Assembly (NCBI RefSeq): GCF_032854445.1
Contig: NC_088295.1
Span: 83,312,644 to 83,376,643 of the forward strand
Direction of reading: 5' to 3'
Source: Liolophura sinensis
Taxonomy: Eukaryota > Mollusca > Polyplacophora > Chitonida > Chitonidae
Length of the DNA stretch: 64,000 nucleotides
Shown here one piece after another: positions 13,797 to 25,391 of the stretch (position 1 is its first letter; the number at the start of each line of letters is the position of its first letter). The position numbers and the translations under genes are program-made. The notes under the pieces were generated by a model. It was not told where the DNA came from, did no database searches, and worked only from the letters and a program-made list of their open reading frames with translations.

Positions 13797-14752
13797 ATGT
13801 CATCCGATATAGAATCACTATTCACAAACTGTTTGCTCCGTAAAGCTCTCAGCGTGATTCTAGACTGTGTTTGCAAACAATTACGAACAGCACCCGCAAA
13901 TTAACCCTGGAGAAGCTAATTATGGATCCGGGCACCAAATCTGTCTTCTCATTCAATGCTTCATCAACAAACGGCCGGTGTTTCCATGGGATCACCTCTT
14001 GTCGTGGTCTTGGCAAACGTAATTATGACCGGAATGGTAAAGACTATTGTTCACCAACTTTTCCAGAAGAGCTCAACAAAATTCCGCATGAAATATATAG
14101 ATGACACCCTCGTTTTAGCCAAGCCATGTCATTTCCCTGGAGTTCTCTGTACATTAAATTCTTTTCATACCCAGCTTAGAATCACATTTGTGAAATTCAC
14201 TACTGATTATGATATTGATTTCTTCGACATCAAATTTGACTATAATTTATCAACAACAAACCAACCCGATCCGGACAGTATATCAACTGCGAGAGTTGGA
14301 TGACCTGTGACTGTTCTCACATGAATGTGATTATCTGCAGAAACTCTTAAAGGGTAGCCCTCATCATGTGCGTTCTAAACGGTATATATCCATATATAGC
14401 AAAGGCTGTGAAAGATATTTACCCACCTTCGCTGGATTCGAAGGAAACCGTAGACTCTCCAGATGGTATATCTTATCTAGACCTACATTTGTACAAAGAA
14501 CAAAACGGTTTCCTTTCTCGCAGACTTTACAACAAAAGGCTTAGTTTCAATTTGGACGATGTAAATTATCCTTACTTGGACAGCAATATACCGAATGGTC
14601 CTGCATATGGTGTGTACATATCTCGCCTAGTAGATATCGTGCGACGATTTAATCAACGTCAGAAGTCATTACTGCTAACACAAGTTTGTCAGGGTTACAT
14701 CCCTGTTTTGCCACGTTTGATATATGAACAATTGCAATCAAAGTGCAACTGA
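13797..14752 (+). pseudogene. Reverse-transcriptase relic, Penelope-like or related element
   Basis: Pieces of a retroelement polymerase in several frames. In order: SSDIESLFTN (13800 onward), the thumb-up motif GVSMGSPLVVVLANVIM (13980), the catalytic box KYIDDTLVL (14090), a lysine/phenylalanine block with FFDIKF (14215), and a C-terminal part YLDLHLYKEQN...RRLYNKRLSFNLDD...YPYLDSNIPNGPAYGVYIS (14475-14620). The combination of an SLFTN start, a GxSMGSPL box and a late LDL/YDKR block fits Penelope-like polymerases and their relatives. No GIY-YIG endonuclease is visible downstream. At least two frameshifts (near 13870-13960 and 14300) and an in-frame stop make it inactive. Confidence 0.72.
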
Positions 14753-14754
14753 GA

Positions 14755-15865
14755 TGGATGCGTTATTATCGACCACTTCTTTATACTAGCATGGTACACG
14801 GTTTGAATTGTGACTTCATTCATTTGTGTAGAAAATTCTTTGCGTCTTTCCAACATCAAAGAAAACTGCTTCTCTTTGCATAATTCCATCCTAATGTCGT
14901 ACTTAAAATACTTTCTTAGTTCTTTGGTGGTTTGTGTTAAACGTCGCTTTGGGAAATAACCTTGGAATTATTGACATGGAAAGTCCATCTTGGTTTGACA
15001 GTTGGTATATGAATGTCTGTTTCGACGAACAGATTCAACCATGATCCACAGCAGTTGCCTGTATCAGAGCTCTCATCACCAGAGCACATTAGATACACAG
15101 CAGCCTCAATTCTTTCAATAGATTTTCCCAATCTTTATGTGACAATCTATGTTTACTCAACAGATTTCCTCTCCCCTAGATATGCCCAGAGATGACATCC
15201 CATTCATTTGGGTTAATTTTCCGCAGATACATTTCAAAGATAAAGGACCAACTGAACAGACCTGTTAAAATTATCACTCGCAAAGAAAATCCCCTAAATG
15301 GTTAACATTAAAGACCTACAATATAGAAGCGACATCGTCTATCAGGATATTCCTCCGACTACACAGAGGAGACTGAAAGCTGCCTTGTTGAATTCTTGAA
15401 CACAGCAAAGATTCATCTATAACCTGCGGCATGCTTATATGAGCATGTACATTAGCTTGTTGTAACCAAACTGCAAGCTGTCAATGATCTTTCAGTGTTT
15501 ATTACGTATTTTAATGACAATTAACTGTTAACTGATGCTTGTTATGTCACGCTATACATTATACAGCCATGACTATAATCCATCCATGGGTGCATATGCT
15601 GCCAAATCTGTCCTATTGACATCATAACAACACTATAAATGTTTATTACCAGTCTTACCTTATTACACAAGTTTGTTTATGATGCATTTCTCGGAGCCTA
15701 CTGTATACATGTATATAAAGCCACACTTACACGGGCTTCACTTGGCACATTTCACCTGAGGATGTCGAAATATTGAGATTGTCAGAGTGAATTTCTTCCA
15801 AGTTACTCGGCTTATTTATTAGTGACTTGATCTAACTGTGAAGCCGGAGCTGCGATTTTCCATAC
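14755..15865. other. Downstream flank of the Penelope-like relic
   Basis: No polymerase motifs remain. A short stretch at about 14960-15040 is similar, in reverse, to 36590-36660 (shared GAAACAGACATTCRTATACC), a weak dispersed repeat. Confidence 0.5.
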
Positions 15866-17506
15866 CGGGTACAAGATCATATTAAGCAGTTTGATAAGAA
15901 AATAAACTAGAAACACTTAAGAGCAATTCGAAAGTTAGTATGATGAATTACCAGTGCATTTTGCAGAGACAGAGTTTTCAGAATCAATCATTTTCCCACA
16001 CCGAAATAATCTTGAAGGACATTTGACGCAGACAATTTTTTGCGGATACAGCACGCTGTATCCTTAAGTTTTTGTTGACTGGAATGTACTTAGGCAGTAT
16101 AAAGTCATTATTAACCAGCCCACGGGCAAAAAATGATTAATTTCATGTTGCATAAGTCTTTGAACTATTGTGCCAATGGCTTGAAATTTCCGTTTGATTT
16201 CCACTTCCCAGAAATACCACAGCGTTATTGGAATCAGACTTTCTTTGTGATGATGGTAAATCTCAATTAATATCCTACCCAGACTACGTCGCTTTCGTCG
16301 AAAAATCTGCAAGAAAATTGCTCATAAATAGAAATGACATTTCATTATAAATAGGCTTCAGCTTACTGTTACTTTGTCGATTTTTGGATGAAGCGAAAAC
16401 CCATAGATTTATGCATTTCTATACCTTCACATCTGAACAAACTGACATTTTGGTGTAAATCTTAGCTATAATACCGTGATTTTACAGTGCAAGACACCAA
16501 GAAAGTGAAATAAAGTTCCTTACACTGTAAGAATTTGATTCCCGGTTTCTCGTGGATGTGGAGTTCAGATATCAGGGATGGTTCTTAGATAAACTTAACT
16601 GGTTCGTCTAACATCACTGTAAGGTACCACTATTGGAGAGTAAAGATGAGAAACTTGCAAAAGACAAACAAAGCAACACGAAAACGCTTTATCAAGTTCA
16701 ATACATATATTATGTCCAAATCCTGATGGAATATTCCGGCTTCCAAAGGCGAGTCAGCCTAAGTAAATATAGAATCTACAGTTAAGATAAATTCCTCAAT
16801 CTAGGGATGATAGTTCGATAAATGGTTTATTCCCCAAATGGACAGTAGCGTCCGTGATGCCGACCTGTTGATGTATGTTTCACTCCTGGGAAATATACGA
16901 AAAGTCATTTTCAGGGTAAACTGGAATGAAATGTACGTAATCGTACAAAGAGACAATGAGCTATACAAGCTCCAAAATAACGTCTCCAAAAATAGTAGGT
17001 AACGAATCACAAGCTCACGTTGCTCTGTACAGAAATTGAAGTACAAACGACGAATGTCGAATGGCGTGAAAGCCGATATCTCCTAACCCAGCACAATCCT
17101 TCACAGTGAACAGAAGTAAATTCGACTGCTCTCAAACACTTGAATGAATAACAGTACAGGCTACAACGTACACGAAGAGAAAAATGTAGGTCAGACAATG
17201 ACAAATAAAATTTTTTGTAAATATATAATACAATGTTTATAGACGGGGTTCGCAACATCACAGAGAATAATGGCAGCCAGCTGATGACTTCGTTTGTTCT
17301 TAACGTGTGTCGCCCGTCTTTTACTGTTCTCGTGACAATAATCGGTCAGTGACACTTATGTGACCGTTTGCACAGTCAAACGTCAACGGAAGGTCATTGT
17401 CTTCTACCAGTATGGAGGGGATATATGTACGTCATACGTGGGGAACTTCGTCAGTATATGTTTTCTGGGAGAGTTTTTGACATCATATACAACTATCATA
17501 TACATA

Positions 17507-17670
17507 CATAATTTATTTTTTTAATTAATTGGTGCTTTACGCCATACTCAAGAATATTTCATTTATACAATCGATGACCAGCAGGTTGTTGGTAGGCCTC
17601 CCACGTTCGGCCGGGGAGGGAGCCAGAATGAGCTGAAGTATTTCCACACAGATTACAGGGGCCTCTGTGA
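17507..17670 (-). mobile_element. SINE family 1, partial, head-to-head with the next copy
   Basis: Reads tail-first on the plus strand (TTGGTGCTTTACGCCATACT at 17529), lacks part of the middle, and ends in tRNA-like sequence that abuts the forward copy. Together the two form an inverted pair. Confidence 0.8.
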
Positions 17671-17930
17671 CTCAGCTATTTAGCTCGCTAGCGCAGCGTA
17701 AATGCCCAGGAGCCTTTCACCAATGTGGTCGCTGTGAGTTCAAGTCCAGCTCATGCTGGCTTCCTCTCCGGCTGTAAGTGAGAAGGTCTGGTCGTGGGTT
17801 TCCTCTGGGGCTCTGCCCGGTTTCCTCCAACCGTACTAGCCGCCGTCGTATAAGTGAAATATTCTTGAATACGGCGTAAAACACCAATCAAATAAATAAA
17901 TAAATAAATAAAAATAAAAATAAAAGAATC
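17671..17930 (+). mobile_element. SINE family 1, full length
   Basis: Forward copy with A-box-like sequence (TAGCTCGCTAGCGCAGCG, 17680-17697), B-box (GTGAGTTCAAGTCC, 17731 onward), then the family body, the GCCGCCGTCGTATAAGTGAA block at 17840 and an AAAT-rich tail to 17930. Split pol III promoter boxes mark it as tRNA-derived. Confidence 0.88.
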
Positions 17931-18593
17931 GGCACTAGCTGCACAGTCTCGTTTTTGAGTGATGGTCACGGCCTTACGCTGGTGTTCTCTGTCTGAAAAC
18001 TCGGACGTGTCAAATCTTAACATGTCCGAATGGTGCTGGAATCTGTCAGAAAGTTACATAAAGCCGGTAGTCACTCTGGTAAGGCAAACCCCAAAACATC
18101 TGGATTAAAGAAGACCTCGATGGAAAGCATTGCGCAGCAGACATGTCTAAAGATAACTTGACAATCGACCCTCAGGAGATTTGCGTTTTTCATTTACGGA
18201 ACGGGCAATCCGTCATCTAACCACTTTAATTGTCGGCAATAAAAGATGTGGAAAGACGTCAGAGTCCAAACTCTGATAGAGAACTTCGTCATTCACCGCG
18301 GTGTACCGCAGCCAAACCGTCCACGCAACCTGTCAAAATGAATGGCCAGCTGTCTGCACAGTCCACAAATCTTACACGAGCCATTGTGAACGATGAGAAT
18401 GAATGATTCGTTGAGACAATGGCAAAGGACTAAATAGTCTAGCCCAATAATCAGCCTCCGTTTCTCAAGCAGTTCTAGCAGACATCAGGAAATGATTCAC
18501 TGGTGACAATTCTGGAACTTTAGTGTTCCATATAATTTTTTGGAACGAACGAATCATTACAACGTGCTATGACAGGCAAAAAATAAACTTGGA

Positions 18594-19663
18594 ACTTGGA
18601 ACCGATCAGTAGAGCAAAAGAAAATACTACAATATATGGTGCCCTAGGAAAGTATAATAATCCAAAGGTGTCTCACTCGCGATCTTGAATGTCACGAAAG
18701 CGATATACCCGCCTCTCGTTCATCGGTGATACTTCACCGAATTTTTCAAATCGAACACAAGTACGCATCTGGACAGCTCCAGAAATGTTTATCCTTACTT
18801 CATGACCATCCTCGGCGTCTTATTCGCCTGGAATAAGCGTTTATCGGTCCCGGACGGTCTGGACACTGCTCACACCAGGCTGTCGAGCCTACTTAACAGT
18901 GTTGTGCGGCAAAACTCGACAACACTCGACTACGCTCGTAGGGGTTAGTTGCTTGCACGGCTTTTGATTGGCGATAAATGAAGACTACTGTTTTTGCGGG
19001 AAATACAACTTGAAGACATGAAAATGCATCACTTGGCCAAATAAGATCATAATGATAAATATTCTATATACAACAACATGCATATTGTTTAATAAGGCGA
19101 GTATCCCAGATTTAATAATGTTTGAATTATACAGTACATGTTGATATAGATATCTTTAAAAGAACAGGTTGTTATGTTCAAATGTGACGCCATTCATGTC
19201 CATAAAACCTATTTTGGCTACCCGGCCTACATACCTGCCCAAATGTCCCCAGGTTCTCAATACTGACCTCATCTATTATCAGTACACATTCAGTGTAACA
19301 GAAAGTGGAGGGAAATTGTAGTCTTTATTTATGGCCAATCAAAAGCCATCCAAGTTGCTAGCCCGTACGAGGGTAGCCGAGTGTTGCTGCACAACGTTGT
19401 TAAATAAGGCTTAATAAAGGGTGTGACCAGTGTCCAGTCCGTCCAAGACTAATTAACGCTTATTCCAGGCGAATAAGACGCCAAGCCGCCCAGGTGTATA
19501 CTGGTGTTCGATTTGAAAAATTCGATCAAGTGTCAAATGTCACCAATGAACGAGAGGCGGGCATGCCGCTTTCGTGACATTCAAGATGGCGATTGAGACA
19601 TTTACTATTCTAGGGCACCATATATTGTAGTATTCCATTTTCCTCTATCGGCCCATTCCAAGT
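18594..19663. mobile_element. Foldback / long-TIR MITE-like element
   Basis: The left arm (about 18594-19000) and right arm (about 19310-19663) are near-identical in opposite orientation. Both carry ACTACAATATATGGTGCCCT at the outer part (18626 onward, and complement near 19635). Further in are a shared CGCCTCTCGTTCAT block, a shared GTCTTATTCGCCTGGAATAA block and, innermost, GGCTTTTGATTGGC. The arms approach 400 bp, and a spacer of about 300 bp separates them with no coding potential. This is a non-autonomous DNA element that could fold into a hairpin. The exact ends and target-site duplication are uncertain. Confidence 0.85.
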
Positions 19664-19664
19664 G

Positions 19665-21180
19665 ACTATGGTTTAAGAATATTTTAGATACTTTCTTCAA
19701 ACATCTCCAGTGTTTACTTTCCTTTTTCGGTCACCAGGCAGAAGTTCTGCCACATGGACTGGTAATGGTTCGGCATAAATGGTACTGTTCAAGATTGAAA
19801 TTAATTTTAGACGGGAAGACAGAAATATATGGGCCTGTAATAGGAGTGGGAATAGAGAGACACTCGTGAGCGATGCACCATCTGAATAACACAGTGGAAT
19901 CCACCCACTCACGTGATGGTAATTTTGAGTCCATTGACTGAACAAGAAGGGAACTGTGACTACACGCTTAAGTGTAGGAACGATATGAAATAAGAGGATG
20001 GAGGCACTCGATTATTCAGGTGACATTGGGGAGCTTAGACAATTCTCTTTGAGTAGATGTATAGTAAGAAATGGCATCAGGGACATACAGATCAGAAGCA
20101 GAGCAATATTACCTCAGACTCCTGGTCACGCTATCATTTAGAATGGCATAACAGAGACACCATCTAACCTATGTGCATTGTAAAGTTAACACTCCGTGTT
20201 AATGACCTACGTCAGCTTTATATTAATTTATTTCTATGGTAGTCTTCTTCGCACAATGACGTATGTCTTTGATGTATGGGTGCTGTTAATTACCCATTCA
20301 TGATTGACAACATCCCAGAAAGTCTTGCGTATGGTGTAAGCATATACTACAGTCTATACTAACATTGTCGATCTCAGTCTACGTCATAAAACAATGCTAA
20401 TTGTGTCGCCTCGCGTTTTCAAGCCATGGTTCTTCAATTTTGCCAAACATACCAACCATTAATTATTCCTTATTGTCATGGCGTGGGAGATCTATAGCAC
20501 TATCCTAAGTAAATATGCATCTGATTGTGCATAATTCAAAGATGGACCTTTCATTGCTTTAACATGATGTGTTGTACACCATACATACTGGATATGATGG
20601 CATCGGGTATTAGACGTAGATCTTTAACGCATCAATGGGATCTGCTGACTACTTCTACTTTTGCAAAAAATCTTCCTTTAAAATTATATATACATGTAGT
20701 TTTTACAGATTGTAATATGATTTTATTGTGATCGTAATTTTATTAATCAATCAAATAATTTTGTTTGGTTAATGATAGCCCAAAACCGACATTAAAGAGT
20801 GGCGCCTTTGAACAACTGTTGCACTTGCCTTCAACAACTGTTTTGAGCCAAAATGTTTCTAGAAAATAAGTCTTTACAACAGTACATTTGTAGTTACGGT
20901 TATTCTTTATTTTTATTTGTGTGAACTTTAATGATCACTTTTGTTGGATTATGTCCAGGGTCTTGTAATGCCCACAGCGACCCTCTGTACTCCCAGCGTC
21001 GATATATAATCACTGTATAGCATGCAAGCACAACTTAGGATAATCTTTGACTGACTGAAAGTCTTTTTGGTCCAAGATGGGTTTTTAGGCTGAAAAATGC
21101 AAAAACATAAATTGCTTGATTTGTAACATGTCGTTTTTGAAAGGAAACGAGAGTCTGTATTTATCTATTTAAATTTAAAC
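19665..21180. other. No gene recognised
   Basis: AT-rich with only short open frames. Confidence 0.55.
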
Positions 21181-21181
21181 T

Positions 21182-21182
21182 T

Positions 21183-21213
<31 letters not shown>

Positions 21214-21416
21214 TTTGGTTTGTTGGTTTTACGTCATACTCAAGAATATTTCACTTACACTACAGCGGCCAACATTATCGCCCTAGGCAGCCGGACAGAG
21301 CCCAGGGTAAACTCACGATGATCCACAGGTTTTTGACAGAGAGGAAGGCAGCATGAGCTGGACTTGAACTCACAGCGACCGTATTGGTGAAAGGTCACTG
21401 GGTGACTACGCTGCCC
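21182..21416 (-). mobile_element. SINE family 1 with a long (TTTA)n tail
   Basis: The plus strand starts with a pure TTTA run (21182-21216), the complement of the SINE tail, followed by the family's 3' block (TTTTACGTCATACTCAAG) and the complement of the B-box (GGACTTGAACTCAC, about 21361). Confidence 0.85.
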
Positions 21417-21549
21417 TGACACTCCTAGCATCTCTGTAACGGATGCCTCAAAGCTGAAACGTATGTATGTGTGAATGAATGAATGGATGAATTTAGCTAA
21501 ACGCCACTTCGATACCACTGGCTGGGTGCGTGATGTAATTGGTAGGAAC

Positions 21550-23820
21550 CCTGTACATGAATTATTTATCTTCCCCATGCAGGTTCGAACCCCACCGATT
21601 TTCTGTATTTTTTATCTCTTTGTGATCTGCTGATCCCTCTATCTACCTGCCAGCCTTGAGTTGCTACAAAGAATTGTTTAGCGTTGACCACGTGACAAAC
21701 AAGTCACGCGTTTCTATAGCGAACAAAAGACCGTGGGGCATGATGACATATTTCACATGGCTAACGTTAAAATTCTTCCAATGAAATAACAAAAAATATA
21801 ACATGATATATGATTCTGATATTGAATCATGTAATTTTAGTAAAAGTAAATTTTATATTTCACACTAAAACCATTAATAATTGAAAAGAAATATCGGTTT
21901 GAATGGCTATGTACACAGGCTCGTCCTAGCGTCCCTGGAAGGAATTATCAGAATAAGTTAAACAGCACAGATCCGATTAGCTGTTAAGAAAACTTCGCGA
22001 AATTGTCAAGTGATTCCATGTCAAATGAGAGTTGTAATCAACTTTTCTGGAATTTAAATCTATGAAAAGGAAATGATAATTTGTTGAAAACAGGTCTGGT
22101 AATTTTGAGATGGTGCAGCTAAAAGTCACGTGTAATTTGTGTGGCGAATAAGGGATTACTGTGAAAGTGAAAGACACTGAGTGATATTGATATTTCCTAT
22201 GATGAATTTCTTATGATGAGATGTCTGTTTGATGCCAACAAAATGAAAACAAGGACTTAGCCTTAAGAAGGGAACCGTCTAAAGACCGGAAAGATGAGAT
22301 AAAAAAAAACATGTTTTCGGCGTGTAGTCTTTGCGATGGTTTCATGTTATCAAATGTGATGACAACACAACAATTGAGTAATTCTAGACCAATGAAGTGT
22401 AATAAATTGTGATTAACATTTCAGCATTTATTTACCTAATTTTGCTTGTGCCAGAGGGTTTTTAGTTCTCACTACTTCCAACATATTCATGTCCAGAGCT
22501 TGCGTTGTTACGTGTCACTGACCAAAGGCAATGTTGGCAGCGAGTATGGGTGATTTTACAGAAACCTGAATCTAGGCGACTCGCTAAAAGAAATAGACTA
22601 TAGTGTCTAGAACCGTGCGTTTTCCGTCAATAATGAATTAGAACCACCTACATCAGTCAAAATGAATTTACCTCTGAAGGAATCAGCTGTAGTTTTGGGA
22701 GTGATGTTCATCCAGTATACAGTGTAGAGGTATCTGGCACCAAACTCACGTCTCTTCACTAAAATGACATCACGATTACAAATAAACGCGTCTTCACTGA
22801 GGACCAAAACATAAAATTAAAAGTGAAGACATTAAATATAATTTAACAAAGGGGTAAATAAATGGTAAGTTTAAAATCACTTCTGCATATGTTGTTATAA
22901 CAAAGCTAAGTAAGCACGGCTGGCTAATCGGATTTGAAGGTGGCCTGTTATTCAATATTGCTCTGTTCCTCTCTTGCTGCATGGCAATAAATGATTAATC
23001 TTAGGTTTCAAATCATTAGCGGAGATTCCCAATGACTTCTACGTTTGTATGGGAATTCGTGACAATTCATCATCTTTACTCCAGGGTAAGTTTCAAAGCG
23101 CGAACTTCGATTTCCGCTTTGTTTGACAGTCTTAAATCTTGGGCATAACGCGGTAATTAAGATAAACCTTGCCACACAGGGAGGCTAACAGGCCCGGTTA
23201 GATGGTTTCCACAGATAAAAGCTCATTGTCGCCCATCTGATTGACCAGCAGATATCGCGCATGTAAGCATATCAAATGGTATACTCTGTACAAACGAGCG
23301 ACTGGGGTATAGGAAACTGTCATGTACAAAGCGAAAATCAGAAGACCTGGAAAATGATAATTATTATGATAATGATGATAGAATATCTTGTCAATGCTTT
23401 CAGATGTAGTCTTTGGTTAATCACACGCCAGTCTTTGACTGCTGGTACCCACGACGGAAAACAAAGATACCTTACAATATTCTCGGCCTGCAGCTGTTTA
23501 CAGCAATGTTCTGTAAGTCTGGACGCCACGAAGAAAAAATAGTGATGCAGAGACGACAAGCACTCCGAACAAGTAAAAATAACAATCACCAAAGGGAATG
23601 ATTGAGTTTGGGGCCAAAAATTCACAAATTCGGTCATGGAAAGGAGTCACGGTTGCTGACATGGCTCCCTGCTGGTGTCAAGCCCTTGGCCAATCAGGTC
23701 GCCTGTTTGACTTCAGCTCACGCTGTTCCGGCTTCAGCTTCATGTAAGAATCTCTTAGGCGTTGTTTTTATCCAGGAACTCGTGCTTTTCAGTTTATGTC
23801 TCGGTAAAGGGCTTCTATAT
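21550..23820. other. No gene recognised
   Basis: Only short open frames of composition like the surrounding DNA. Confidence 0.55.
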
Positions 23821-23825
23821 ATTAT

Positions 23826-24057
23826 AGATGCGGCGCAGTGACTCAGGAGGCCCTCACCACTGCGGTCGCTGTGAGTTCAAGTCCAGCTCATGCTTGCTTC
23901 ATTTCAGGTCGTACGTGGTAAACAACATTCGGATGGTCGTGTGTTTTCCCCGGACTATGCCAGTGTTTCCTCCTAACATAAAGGTGGCCGCCGTCGTATA
24001 AGCGAAATATTCTTCAGTACGGCGTAAAACAACAATCAAATAAATCAATAAATAAAT
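23826..24057 (+). mobile_element. SINE family 1
   Basis: Forward copy: GCAGTGACTCAGGAGG, B-box GTGAGTTCAAGTCC at 23870, body, GCCGCCGTCGTATAAGCG at 23987, tail AATAAATCAATAAATAAA. It is directly followed by a stretch that recurs at 27972-28216. Confidence 0.85.
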
Positions 24058-24231
24058 GTTTGCTCTTTCGTGTAGCAAGTCTCACTTTTCGGTGTATGTG
24101 TGCTGAAAACAGATACGTAATACTCAAGTGTCGCAACGTTATAATAGAAAACCATATGTTTTACTGCAATGCGAACTGCTTTGTGTAGTTCACTTATATA
24201 TTGACGTCATCTTGTTATTAGAGATTGTTAA

Positions 24232-24440
24232 ATATAATTAAAGACGTATAGAACAGTGATAAAAAACCAGAGCAGCGACGACAGTGCGATAGCTGACAAA
24301 TGGTCACATGTAACAGGTGAAATACGGCCTCATATCAATTTACCTCAGTCCTAAGTATGACTTATCCGAACTGAGTAAGTCATAACAGATTACACTCCCT
24401 CTGGCACCATGGCTTAAGAAGAATTAGGAAAAAAAAAAAC
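24232..24440 (+). repeat. Dispersed repeat R1, copy 3, with A-run end
   Basis: AAAGACGTATAGAACAGTGA, CCAGAGCAGCGACGACAGTG, AAATGGTCACATGTAACAGG, then a GGCACCATGGCTTAAG block ending in a run of A. An A-run 3' end suggests a retroposed element. Confidence 0.75.
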
Positions 24441-24476
24441 AGCACTGAAGTTTTATTAGATGTCATTGGTCTAGGA

Positions 24477-24534
24477 ATGAATGAATGATTATGGCTTAAC
24501 GCCACATCGGCAATATTTCAGCCATATCGTGCGA
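24477..24534 (-). mobile_element. GAAT-tailed SINE 3' end (family 2 or a relative)
   Basis: AATGAATGAATGATTATGGC, then TTAACGCCACATCGGCAATA and TTTCAGCCATATCGTG. The same tail pattern is seen at 9325-9400 (GGGGTTTAACACC) and, weakly, at 21470-21545. Confidence 0.6.
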
Positions 24535-25100
24535 CATTGGTCTAGGGTTACTCAGTATGCTGTGTTGCGATGACATCTGACCTAAAATAATATTAATAAG
24601 ATAAAAAGGGACAATGCCTCGGGGATGCTTAGTCTACCAGCAGAATCCTGGTTTATGCAGGAATACAATATAATAAAGATATTTCATGTCGGACTGTTTA
24701 CCACACGATATATATATACAGAATATGCGAAAATGCGAATTTGATGACGATGAAATTATATTTATTTTGTGGATGCTTATAACTTATGTTAGGTAAGTCA
24801 TGTTCTCAGGTATTACAGCAATGTCACATATACAACATTACATATGTACAGCAAATTACAAGTACACAGCAATTATACATATACAGCAATGTACAGGAAA
24901 GTACATGAATTGACGATCCATAGCTAAGTCAGTCATAATATATTGTCAAAAAATGCATGCGCTCCTATAAAGGGTATTTAGGCCTTCACACAAACATCAT
25001 TCTGCGCATGTTCGTTTATTTTGAATAACATACATGTACTTCATCACCATAGCTGACACTTTCGGAATGGTTAAAGTAAGCACATTTTTGCACTACTGTT

Positions 25101-25300
25101 NNNNNNNNNNNNNNNNNNNNNNNNNNNNNNNNNNNNNNNNNNNNNNNNNNNNNNNNNNNNNNNNNNNNNNNNNNNNNNNNNNNNNNNNNNNNNNNNNNNN
25201 NNNNNNNNNNNNNNNNNNNNNNNNNNNNNNNNNNNNNNNNNNNNNNNNNNNNNNNNNNNNNNNNNNNNNNNNNNNNNNNNNNNNNNNNNNNNNNNNNNNN
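25101..25300. other. Assembly gap of exactly 200 N
   Basis: The bases just before the gap (25086-25100) and just after it (25301-25315) are the same 15-mer, TTTTGCACTACTGTT. Two contig ends that overlap but were not merged would look like this, so the gap may hold no missing sequence. It lies in the predicted 3' UTR of the GPCR, about 90 bp past the stop codon. Confidence 0.95.
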
Positions 25301-25391
25301 TTTTGCACTACTGTTACCTTAAGAGCTTTGTGCAAGGTATTATATTGTTGTGAAAATTAAGTGGATAAACAGGTTAAAGAGTCGATGTCGA

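Larger units (their letters stand above)
11575..18340 (+). repeat. Copy 2 of a proposed tandem segmental duplication
   Basis: Blocks X' (11575-11960), Y' (12655-12800), A' (15870-16640) and B' (17960-18330) match those in 5712-11570. Extra length is explained partly by the Penelope-like relic (13797-14752) between Y' and A' and the SINE pair (17507-17930) just before B'. Confidence 0.6.
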
